A DNA stretch of 64,000 nucleotides from Phyto melanocephala. Its lineage: Eukaryota > Arthropoda > Insecta > Diptera > Rhinophoridae. A model generated the notes under the pieces. The model had not been told where the DNA came from, did no database searches, and saw only the letters and a list, made by a program, of their open reading frames with translations. The stretch spans positions 68,166,465 to 68,230,464 of the forward strand of contig OW799236.1 of NCBI GenBank assembly GCA_941918925.1. Direction: 5' to 3'. Shown piece by piece: positions 34,812 through 44,939 of this stretch. Positions within the stretch are counted from its first letter, which is position 1; each line of letters opens with the position of its first letter. The translations under genes and the position numbers were made by a program.

Positions 34812-35526
34812 CTACACGCAAAGAAAAACCATGGTTACGACATGATCACGACGGTCATATTATTTTTTCTAAAACAATATTTGGTTGTCGAAAACAAGAA
34901 ATAGTTATTTTTGTTTCATTTCATCATTAATTTTGTCATGATAATCAAGCATTTATTTGAATTGTATCATTTAATGATTACTTTTCGTAAAAATTTCAAA
35001 ATGGTTATCATTTAAAAATAGTATGATTTAAAAAAATTAATTTGACAAAAATAACATTATATTCAAAATCATTAAAAATTAAAAATAATCATTAAATAAT
35101 AAGTCAGACAACAGTATGATTTATTTTTAATAATAATTTGATTTCAATTGTTCTTCTTCTTGCTGAATAAATTTTTATTATTTTAAAAGTTTGAGATGTC
35201 AAAAAAAGAAACAAAAATTTTGAAAAATTAAAGAAAATTTAAAAATAAACGATAAAATGTAAAAAAATATTGGTAAAAAATTGCAATTAAATTGGTGAGT
35301 ACAAGCAATATGTGCATGTTACAGCAAAAGACAATAATTTGCCGTAAAAAGCAAAGATTGTTGATTTCAATTGTAGTCATATATATGATTATTGAATGAT
35401 GATTAATTTAAACATAATAATGATAACTGGTAACCATTATTATTTTAAACATAATCATACAATTCAATCATAGTATGTTGCTCTTCGATTATGGTTACCA
35501 CAACCATATTTTTTCTTTGCGTGTAT
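34812..35526 (+). mobile_element. M-family element, copy M3
   Basis: It is the right-hand member of the tandem set and ends TTTCTTTGCGTGTA. It runs into unique sequence, which marks the end of the duplication. Confidence 0.88.
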
Positions 35527-37339
35527 GTTATTAATGTTACCTTCTAAATGAAGTTTTATTCACACGGAAATATTCAATAAAACTAGATATCAAATGTTGG
35601 TTAAATTTTTAATAATTTTTATAACATATTATAGTATATGGACCGAGTGGTTTCTTAATCTAAGAGACGTTTTTTTTTTTTTTTCTGGTTAACAGTATGG
35701 CTAATGTACACATATTACGAATAGAGATACTCTTCTCAGTGGTGAAACATTTTGTATAGCATAACCATAACCTTCGACATTTACAAAATATATGTCTTGT
35801 GTTCCTATTTAAATCTTTTATATATTTTGGGCTTAAGCACAATATATTTTTGGTTTCAACATATTCATATTTCATTTTTAAAATTTTTCTTTGCTTAACA
35901 TTTAAATAAATATTTTTATAAACATAAATATGAATTAGAGTGTCTGCAAGGGCAAATGTATAAGCGAACAAGCCAACGTTTGCAAAAAAACTTTTACTTT
36001 ATTTAACAACTTTTACGCTAAATAACTTTTTATTAACCACAACTTTTTAAACATTTTTATTTTTGCGGCTGAGGTGTTTGTTGTTCAAAAATACTTTTTG
36101 GTTTTTGGATTTTTTTTACGTTTTTTAAGTTTATACAATATACATAAATTAAAGTTCTACTCACTTTTTTTGCGTTCATTTAGTTTAAACAAATCTCATT
36201 TTATTTAATATAAAACAGAATTCTACACAAATTCTACTATACAAATTAATTGGCTGAGAATTTTTAAGGTACTTTTAACATTAATAAAATTGTCCTTTTA
36301 AATATGTTTTCTTAAATCGCGTTAGGAGAAGAATAATAAATTTATGTGCTTTTATAGTTTTTCGTGATATTATCACATTTTTGTTATCCAATAACTTTAA
36401 TTTTATTCATTATAAAATATATATGCGGCATCCCTGAAATTTGTATTGTTAAAATGCACATCAGCTGATTATTATGTTGTTGCTATCTTCTAAATAATTA
36501 TGAAGCTGACTTTAGAGCAGCATTTGAATTTGTCAGCATTTGAAGCCGTGAAGTTGTAAAGTCTGCTGTCGTCTATGTGTTTAGAGCTTTATATTTTTTT
36601 TTAATTTTTAGTTGCTGCAAAGAATATCTATGACTCCGAACAATTCGAAAAGACATCTAGTTGCAATCTGTAATTGTAGCAACTAGCAATGTCACTGCAA
36701 TTAGGTTACTTTTCACAATTGACGGAATTATACATTTCAATCTGAGGTCTTATGTTTATATATTTCCTAACAGTATCTTTGCCAAACTTAAAATCTGATT
36801 ACAAAAAAAAAAAAAACGAAAAAGTTTTCTGTTCGAAATCTTGAACATTTGCGCTTATCTAGTATGTAAACAAGCATTTTATGCACTTGAAACATTTTCA
36901 TCAATTTTATAAAATTTAAATGAAAACAATATTAAGTAAGGTATTATTTAAAAAAATTTGCTAGCATATGGCCTCGAAAATTTGGAAAATTTGTTAGGAC
37001 CAATGTTGGCACCAATTTCGAACTTAAAGGTAAATGGGCCGACGATTCTTTCGGAATGTAAATCGAACCAAATGGTATCGAACCAAGAGTGTCACTCACT
37101 TTCAAAAAAAAAAACATATGAAAAACTAATGAGCCTTATTTCTTATCATGATTTGACAAAAATAAAACGTGACTAATTGTCCGCTGGCTTTAATTGTGGC
37201 ATCAGTTGGATCTAATCTTGATGTAGACCAAGATCTTTTATCAAAATTTTTCAGACGGACCGAGTAGCTATTATCCAAAAAGTAAACGAAGTAATAAATT
37301 GATCCATATTATTTTGTATCACCTGCTCATATGGGTGAT
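35527..37339. other. A+T-rich sequence without recognised feature
   Basis: No gene is recognised. The minus-strand open frame 35660-35971 (103 codons) begins in a poly-T tract and has no recognisable domain. The plus-strand frame at 36958-37176 is also unassigned. Confidence 0.5.
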
Positions 37340-37612
37340 TATTCAACTTTTTAAAAATATTTCTTTTACAACGGAAATATATATTCCAAATTTCATGACT
37401 CTGCGTTAATGCGGAGACAATTCGACTTTATTCGATGTTGGAAAGATATGGTTTTTTTGATCTACTCTTGCCTTACAAGCAATAACTCTCTTCCTAATAT
37501 TCCGATTTAACCCATTTTCAATAGGAAAGGAACCTTGTGTATACGAAATATTCTGGCAAAATTTGAGTCTCCTAGCTTTTTCGGTGCGACCTCTAACGTG
37601 CTTTTAACTTTA
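37340..37612 (+). mobile_element. HINE-A fragment
   Basis: The order of GGAAATATATATTCCAAATT, TTTCATGACTCTGCGTTAATG, CTACTCTTGCCTTACAAGC and CTAGCTTTTTCGGTGCGACC follows the right half of HINE-A. It stops before the (GTCY)n tract. No ends are present. Confidence 0.75.
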
Positions 37613-39269
37613 AATGTATTTTCCATTATTTGTTAAATAAAATTAAATTTCGCTTTTTGTTCCACATTAACAGCCACAAATAAAAGCACACTACAGAGGG
37701 ATACCCTCCCTCTTTCGCTTACACGAAAGTCTGCAATTTTTATTATTTATTTTTTTTAATGGTAAAAATTTACTGTAAAATATTTTGTTTTTAAATCAAA
37801 GTAATTTTTAAATTAACCAACAATTTAAAAACAATTTTCAAACGATTTTTATTTAGTTAATGGTTACACATTCAATAAACCAACATAAGTCTGGTCATAA
37901 ACCTCAAAGTCATTAAATTGTAGCATTCAAAATCACTGATCAAATAAACAAAAGCAAATGTTGGTAGCGATAAAAAAATTAAAGGGAGAGTAAAACAAAA
38001 ATATAAGATATTGGCCGAAATAGCATATGACGTGTTTGTGAACAATAAACAATTTTATTTTCGCCATAACAATAATAAAAAACGACCACAGGCCATAATT
38101 GTTTAGTGCTGTATCCAACATAGTTCTAAAGGAGACTAAAAATATTGAGCTTTTACGACACTATCCTATAGTTGATTTTGTGTTTAATTATTTAATTTAT
38201 TTATTTGATAATCGAAGTTCTATTTAACGTTTTACAACAAAAAATCTTGTTTAACTAATTTTACATTGAATTGTTTTTAAAAATGTATAATGATGTGTAC
38301 GGCCTTAAATTGTAAAAACAGTAAAAAAAATTAAACATAGCATCTCGTAGTTTTTGATTACCTTTAATATTATTTGGTACTGGTACTAGTACTGGTATAC
38401 ATAAATAATTCCAACAAATTTATAATGTGTTTTCTTCGTGCGTCTTCGTGTAGTTTGGGGTAAAGGCTATTTGTGTAGCACGCCTGCATTTTTGTGTTTG
38501 TTAGACCGTGAACTAAATTTTTTGTATTACATGTTGATGATCATTGTGTGGTAAATAACCATTTCCGTTACAAATAGTAATTTTCTTCTAGCGAATTTCT
38601 ATTACCAAAATTACAACAACCACTTCACTTGGATCCACATGAAACCACTTAATTTGTTAAACTTGTTACACATATGCAACAAATGTTTTATGCAAAAATC
38701 ATCATATAAGAGAAGGTATCCTTAAAGATATATTATATTATTTATAAGACACCCTTAACTGTACTTTATGCTTTAAAATTAACAGCAAAATATATTAGTT
38801 GTTAACAAATTGTAATTGGAAACCAGCGGACTGAAATATTTTTTTTATAATGCCGCTGGTTAGGTTTCATTGGAACTAAATTTTTTTTTTATAAAAATAT
38901 AAGCACAAACTTCACCAACAACATTCTCTGTACAACAGATATCAAACCTTTAGATCAATCCAAAATATTAAAAAAAACACTCTATATAACTATAACGCAA
39001 TTAGAAATTCCTCAGTTGCATGTTCTTATACTGTATAAACCTTTTCAATTTAGTGCTATACAGATGACACGCGTTACAAGTCTAGGTTATTGATAAATCG
39101 TGGTCACGAAGTGGTATTTGGGAATTAAATCTAAAGTTTTATCAATTTATAAAAAAAAATAATTCGAAAAAAATAGCTCAATATTCTTGTCAGATATAGT
39201 GCCAATAGTTCTTTATCAAATAGTGAAAAACAAGTGAAAAATTTTTCAACATTCTGTTAAATAACTGAC
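37613..39269. other. A+T-rich sequence without recognised feature
   Basis: No gene or element end is recognised. A short GGTACTGGTACTAGTACTGG tract lies near 38376. Confidence 0.5.
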
Positions 39270-40014
39270 TACACTAAACAAAAAAAATATGGTTGTGGTA
39301 ACCATAATCGAAGCGCAACATACTATGATTGAATTGTATGATTATCGTTAAAACATATAATGGTTACCAGTTATTATTATTATGTTTAATTAAAGTATCA
39401 TTCAATAATCATATTTATGACTACAACTGAAATCGACAACCTTTGCTGTTTTACGGCAAATTATTGTCTTTTGCTGTAACATACACATATCGATTGTACT
39501 TACCAATTTAATTGCAATTTTTATGTCAATATTTTTTTATATTTTCTCTTTTATTTTTAAATTTTCTTTAATTTTTCAAAATTTTTGTTAATTTTTTTGT
39601 CACTTCAAACTTTTAATATAATAAAAATTTATTCAGCAAGAAAAACAGTTGAAAAAAAAATATTTTTAAAAAAATCATTGCTTGATTAATTTGTAATCAT
39701 ACTGTTGTCTCACCTACTATTTAGTGATGATACTTGTAATTTATAATGCTTGTTAATATAATGGTATTCTTGTCGCATTAATTTTCTTAAATCATACTAT
39801 TTTTAAATGGTCACCTTTTTAAAATAGTATGAAATTTTTACAAAAAGTTAACATTAAATGATACAATTCAAACAAATGCTTGATTATCGTGACAAATATA
39901 TGATAAAATGAAACAAAAATAACTATTACTTGTATTCGACAACCAAACGTTGTTATAGAAACTATAATATGACCGTCGTGATCATGTCGTAACCATGGTT
40001 TTTCTTTGTGTGTA
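39270..40014 (-). mobile_element. M-family element, copy M4 (opposite orientation, diverged)
   Basis: It runs from ACACTAAACAAAAAAAATATGG to AACCATGGTTTTTCTTTGTG, the reverse complement of M1-M3. Internal blocks such as GACCGTCGTGATCATGTCGT are kept, but substitutions are frequent, so this is an older copy than M2 and M3. Confidence 0.85.
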
Positions 40015-40238
40015 GGCAAAAACAATTATGATTGTTAATAAGAAATATGTTGTTAATTCAACAACCATGCTTTCATCACCATCAGACTGATGGTTAAAAG
40101 AAACAATTAAATTGCGATAAGTAAAAAGTATAAAAAAAGGTTGAAAAAAGCTGAAGTTGTGGTAAATCAGAACCAATTTCATATACTTGTGAACTAAATA
40201 GATGATATTTACATACAACACTTGGACATTCCGATCAA

Positions 40239-40290
40239 AGAGTACTGATGATGAAACCGTAGCTGGTTTCGAAAATGCATTCCACTTGGA
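40239..40290 (+). ncRNA. Decayed hammerhead ribozyme motif
   Basis: The conserved CUGAUGA box is at 40245-40251. Helix II GAAACC/GGUUUC (40253-40258, 40265-40270) has loop GTAGCT, and the GAAA box is at 40271-40274. Helix III is the self-complementary AAUGCAUU (40273-40280), followed by C. Helix I pairs only partly (GAGU with ACUU, bordered by mismatches), so activity is doubtful. A single U sits between CUGAUGA and helix II. A sister copy with the same helix II is at 60855-60908 on the other strand. Confidence 0.65.
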
Positions 40291-40390
40291 TGGCTTCGGG
40301 ATTAAAACTTACTTTTCCAAGCTTAGTCTTTCATTATCACAAATAAAAAATTTTATTTCTTCATATAAAAATGAAAAATTTAAAAAATAA

Positions 40391-41269
40391 ACTAGAGCCC
40401 GTTTAAAAATATAATGTAGTCTATGATTTTATAATTAAATTAAATTTTCAGCCGATATTTTTTACCTTGTTTATATGAATATTACGTTACTGCAATGATA
40501 TTTGTCCTACCACATCGTAACATTTTATACATGTCAAGGAAATTTTATTTAAGGTAACGTGAATATCATGGTAAAGGCTAGTTTTTTTGTTACCACACTG
40601 TAACATGAACTGGAATGATTTGTGACTGAACACTATAAATTTAGAAAGTGACTCGGACATTTCAGATTAGAAATTGAATATAATGCGGAAAATAACGAAA
40701 CAAGTTATTATGAAATAGAAAGTAAACCAAACGTGGGTGCAACTAGCTATCATCGCCTTCTTATTGCTTAAAAGAAGTTCTTGCAGAAGTATATCTGCAT
40801 AAACGTTTTTTTTAAAAGTTCACTCAAAAAATTTCTTTATGTAAAATTTATACATGGTAGTGAAATAAATGAAGTTTTTTGTGGTATTTAACGATTTAGT
40901 CTGAATGCGCTGTAGCGTCAAATATGCTTCTATTCGTGAATTGTTGAAACGTAACTCCTGCTTCAGATATTTTACAACTGTCATGAAAAAGTTACTAAAG
41001 TTAAGATGTTCCTTTCTAATATTAATGCCATCAAAATCTGTAAAATAAAACTTGCAATTTTATTTGGAAGCCATACCTTGGAAAGCATAAAATGCAAAAC
41101 CTGAACAAAACCACGAACATTGCGTTATAGAGTTAATGGAAGGGTTGAAAATGTCAAGTATGACAACTTTTTCTCTACTATTGATTTTGCAAAAAATTAC
41201 GTGATTGTAAACTAACTTATGTAGAAACAGTATGCTAACGAAAGGACTTTGCTAGTGAAATACTGTAAA
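40391..41269. other. A+T-rich sequence without recognised feature
   Basis: No gene or element end is recognised. Confidence 0.5.
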
Positions 41270-41540
41270 CACTGAAAAAGTTAAAATGGAAGATGGCGTC
41301 TGAAACAAAATGGCGGAAGTTTGTTTTTTAACCCCATTAATATGGGTATCAAATTAAACGGCTTGATTAGTAGAATTCAAATAACTATGAAGAAATTCAA
41401 AATTAGATACGCTGTCAGAAATAATGGCATAAACATGAAATCTGAAATCTACTACTAAACTGCGATGTGTACATGATGGTAAAGAGTATTATCAGATTCG
41501 TCACGGCAGAATAAAGCTCTCTTAATTGTTTTTTTTTTAA
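41270..41540 (-). mobile_element. HINE-B fragment
   Basis: It matches the outer part of 28959-29970. Shared blocks include AAGATGGCGTCTGAAACAAAA, ATTAATATGGGTATCAAATT and a decayed AGATTCGTCACGGC end hairpin followed by AATAAAGCTCTCTTAATTG. Confidence 0.65.
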
Positions 41541-42425
41541 ATGCATGAATTATCTGTTTCATTTTATTTCAGTTAGACCTTTTATATCATTCTTTGCTTT
41601 GAGCTACATAGTCATGTTTTGCTTAAGAAATATAAAATCAAGGTAATACAAAATGAAGAAACATAAACTTTTAAAGTAAGACAAGTAAAAGTCATCAAAC
41701 ATCATTAAAACATGCGGATATATTTAGTAGTACAGAGATTAGGAGGCCAGCAAGTAATAACAACAATACTTCAATTAGTTTTTTTGTTAAAATCGGAAAT
41801 GTTATTAAAAAAAATAAATGTTTTAAAATTTCGCTCAACTGACAATAATCGAGCAGCACACTGCTGCTTTTTAACAAAGTTTCAAAGTGATTTATATTGG
41901 TAAGGATGAGATATCAAGTGGCATAATCTTTAAAGAAAAAATTTTTGTTTTAGCTAAACATTTTCTTTTTTCTCTAAAATTTTATCAACTACTTAATATC
42001 CTTAAAGTTTTTTTTACTAAATATTTTAGTCAGACAAAAGTATTATAAAATATAAATTTATTTTATTAAACTTAATATACTCTTTGCAAAGGAACTTTTT
42101 TAACTCGGGTGAAAATTCTTTATATTCACTAGATTATGCACTTTCAATTAATGACCATATTGAAATTAAATTTTTAAATATTTGTATGAAACCAATTGTT
42201 TTATATTTTCTTTCGTTAAAAACTCAAGGTCCTATAAAAAGGACAAAAGATCGGAAAAATCCGAGTACGAAGTTTTGCCTGATTTATAGGGATATAATTT
42301 GTTTAAGATCAGGAGAAAAATAATTTTTGTTTAGAACAACAGTCTTGTGAAATTCCATTGTCTTATACTGTCAGATGGATTATCATTGGAGCTGAAATGC
42401 ATTAGTCATGTTATATAAATTTAAA
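41541..42425. other. A+T-rich sequence without recognised feature
   Basis: No gene is recognised. The plus-strand frame at 42084-42323 has no recognisable domain. Confidence 0.5.
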
Positions 42426-42454
42426 TATATTTATTTGGTTGTTGGGTTTAAGCT

Positions 42455-42501
42455 GGTTTATATGCATTTCACTGGTGCTTATGCCAGATCATCAGTAAAC
42501 C
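42455..42501 (-). ncRNA. Hammerhead ribozyme motif, left arm
   Basis: It is the mirror copy of 42576-42622 on the minus strand, identical in every core and helix position. Helix I GGTTTA/TAAACC is at 42496-42501 and 42455-42460. Confidence 0.85.
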
Positions 42502-42575
42502 TTTACCCAAATTCTTAAAAAAGTTTAAAATTTTTATAAGTTATAATTTTAAACTTTTTTAAGAATTTGGGTAAA

Positions 42576-42622
42576 GGTTTACTGATGATCTGGCATAAGC
42601 ACCAGTGAAATGCATATAAACC
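42576..42622 (+). ncRNA. Hammerhead ribozyme motif, right arm
   Basis: In order: helix I 5' strand GGUUUA (42576-42581), CUGAUGA (42582-42588), helix II CUGG/CCAG (42590-42593, 42602-42605) with loop CAUAAGCA, GAAA (42607-42610). The minimal helix III is the self-complementary AUGCAU (42610-42615), followed by the cleavage-site base A (42616) and helix I 3' strand UAAACC (42617-42622). Helix I pairs perfectly. All invariant core bases are present. The pair closing helix II next to the core is U with U instead of the usual G with C. The form is the type I, short-helix-III hammerhead known from Penelope-like retroelements, which is expected to cut best as a dimer. Confidence 0.85.
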
Positions 42623-42859
42623 AGCTTAAACCCAACAACCAAATAAATATAATTGAAAAATTATGGGAGCATATCCCAAAAAATTTAGTAAATTAATAAA
42701 TTTAAATATTTTTTTTACTTTGCATTTTATATCCTCTTTATATAATTAATGAATGTTATATGTTCTTTTATAATTTGGAAAGAAAAAACAAGTAAGAGCA
42801 CTATTTTCGGCTGTGCCGAATCTTTTATACCCACCACCAGTTTTCCGTTCTTTTGTAGC

Positions 42860-43307
42860 TAGGGTTTTTTCCCGAAAATTTATATTTCCCGGAAATGCGA
42901 GATTTATTTTTTAATATCCCGGGATACCGCAGAAAAACAAATAAGAAGTAAATTTATTTTTAATTAAAAAAAACTTTTTATTAAAGAGTATAAAATAGTT
43001 TATAATGTAAAAGAAACACCTCAAAACTATAAAAATCTATAAAGAAACTTGAATTTAAAATTAAAATTGAGTAAAAATATTTTTAATTGAAAAAAAAATT
43101 GTTTTCAAGATACGAGATCAAATATGAATACAAAAAGAATGCTATAGGCACTTCAGCTATGAGATCAAAAATAAAATCATTAGAATTCAATTTCAATATA
43201 AACATCTGCTTTCGAATCGTAGCCACCTTTTTTATTTCCCGGGATCCCGAAAAATAATCAGGTAAATCGGGAAGATTAAATAACTAAAATTCCTGGGAAA
43301 TAGCCCA
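42860..43307. mobile_element. TTTCCCGG-rich inverted-repeat element nested in HINE-A copy 4
   Basis: The left end TAGGGTTTTTTCCCGAAAATT and the right end, whose complement is TGGGCTATTTCCCAGGAATT, form imperfect inverted repeats. They are followed inward by TTTCCCGG and CCCGGGAT motifs on both sides. Such CCCGGGAAA-rich ends are common in hAT-like miniature elements. No clear 8-bp duplication was found, so the class is tentative. Confidence 0.55.
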
Positions 43308-43446
43308 ATTTATTGCACAAAATATATCTGTTTGTTATTGACAGTAATCGCTATGCAATAATCTCTTTATACTAAAATGTTTTCGTAAATTTAGTCTTTC
43401 AATGAAAGTAGGCGTGTTGAAGTTGTTTATACTAACGAACGCAACT

Positions 43447-43554
43447 TAGATGTTTCGCTAGCGCACAACATGCCAACTGGGCATAAGTGCATACCTGCCA
43501 TGGGTTTCGGCTTTTATACCCCTCCTTTTCAACCTAACCTAACCTAGATGTTTC
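43447..43554 (+). mobile_element. 88-bp 3' fragment of the 44952-47739 non-LTR family
   Basis: An insert (43457-43544) reading GCGCACAACATGCC...CTTTTATACCCC and ending (AACCT)n is flanked by TAGATGTTTC at 43447-43456 and 43545-43554. The complement of the same 3' sequence is at 44952-45035. It is thus an extremely 5'-truncated copy of that retrotransposon, inserted in the opposite orientation. Confidence 0.9.
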
Positions 43555-44939
43555 ACTACAGCCTTTATTATTCTAAAATCTTTATTCATAGAGAAATTAT
43601 ATGAATTTGATATAAACCGTTATATGGGAAGTAGGCGTTAAAGTAGGCATGTCACCAAAATTTTCCGGCGTAACAATAAAATTTACTAGGAAGATATATG
43701 TAGCAAATTTCATCATCATACCTCCAATTTTGTCAGTTTTATAACAGTTGATAACGAGAAATGTGGTCGTAATAGTAGGCGTGTCGAAGTTGTTGTAGTC
43801 TTTCAATGAAAGTGGGCGTTAAAGTAGGCGTGTTGAAGTTGTTTCTACTAATGATTGCAACTTAGATGTTTCAATATAGTCCTTTATTATTCCAAAATCT
43901 TTATTCATAGAGTAATTATATGAATTTGAGATAAACCGTTATATGAGAGGTAGGCGTTAAAGTGAGCGTGTCCGGCACAATAATGACATTGACTGGAAGG
44001 ATATCTATAGCAAATTTCATTATCGTAGCTTTAATTTTTAAGGTTTTAAGAGTTTTTGAATTTCATTAACAGAAGATAACGTGAAAAGTGGGCGTTATAG
44101 TAGGCGTGTCGAAATTTTATTAATAATGTATGCAACTTAGGTGTTTCAATATAGTCCTTTATTATTCTAAAATCTTTATTCATAGAGAAATTATATGAAT
44201 TTGTGGTAAGACGTTATATGGGAGGTGGGCGTAAAAGTGCGCGTGTCACATTTATTTTCCGTTAGAACAAAGAATCCGACCAAAGAGCCAGATGTGCAAA
44301 ATTTCAGAGTCGTACATCCATTTTTGTTGTTTTTTAACGTTTTGTTTTTAAATATACCGAAAAATACACTGTGGTGTATACATTTTCGTACATTTTGATC
44401 GATAACTCCTTCCCTAATGCATAGATTTAGGCAATTTTTGGAGAAAAATGTTGTTTTTACTCAGGAAATATATATTCGAAGTTTCATGACTCTACGTTAA
44501 TGCGTTTGGACATAATTCCATTTTATTCGATGTTCGAAGGAAACGGTTTTTTCGACCTATGCTTGCTTTACGAGCTATTACTCTCTTTCTAATACTCCGA
44601 CTTAGCCCATTTTCAATACCAAACAAACCTTGTCTATAAGAAATGTTCAGCCCCCCAGCTTTTTCGGTGCGACCTCTATGGTGCTTTCAACAGACGGACA
44701 CACGGACGGACATAGCTAAATCAAACCCCGATTCAGAATATATATACCTTATAGGGTCTTAAATGGATATTCCGATGTGTTACAAGCGGAATGACAAAAT
44801 AAATATACCCCACCATTTTTTTGGTGGCGGGTAAAAAAAACATATTTATGTGTTGCATATTAAACCTTCTTTTCGAGCAATTGTTAGAATATGAGTTTTT
44901 ATTATATAATAATTAGAAACTTAGTTTTAATTTAGTAGA

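Larger units (their letters stand above)
30053..35526. repeat. ~2.42-kb tandem segmental duplication bounded by M elements
   Basis: The order is M1 (30053-30681), spacer S1 (30682-32391), M2 (32392-33107), spacer S2 (33108-34811), M3 (34812-35526). S1 and S2 agree almost base for base over 1.7 kb. The differences I noticed are about a dozen substitutions and small indels, for example a 4-bp gap near 31763/34186. The offsets are 2425 bp (S1 to S2) and 2420 bp (M2 to M3). Left of M1 and right of M3 the sequence is unrelated. This is the product expected from unequal recombination between two M elements flanking one spacer. Confidence 0.93.
42426..42651. repeat. Near-perfect ~226-bp palindrome carrying two hammerhead ribozymes
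   Basis: The left arm (from TATATTTATTTGG at 42426) and the right arm (to CCAAATAAATATA at 42651) are reverse complements over about 105 bp each. The centre is a short A+T-rich loop near 42530-42545. Each arm encodes a 47-base hammerhead motif on the strand pointing outward, so the two are in inverted orientation. Inverted partial terminal repeats are known for Penelope-like elements, and this may be a pair of such ends with nothing between them. Confidence 0.92.
42788..44838 (+). mobile_element. HINE-A repeat, copy 4 (lacks the mariner derivative)
   Basis: Both ends are present (ACAAGTAAGAGCAC at 42788; GGTGGCGGGTA at about 44823-44833). Unlike copies 1-3, the sequence passes from CTCTTTATACTAAAATG straight to TTTTCGTAAATTTAGTC with no mariner insert, so it resembles the empty state. 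It has its own insertions: a CCCGG-rich inverted-repeat element (42860-43307) and an 88-bp non-LTR 3' fragment (43457-43544). The (GTCY)n complement is short (about 44693-44711). Confidence 0.85.

Noticed and set aside
35660..35971. 103-codon open frame on the minus strand
   Set aside because: Starts or ends in homopolymer tracts and has no recognisable domain.
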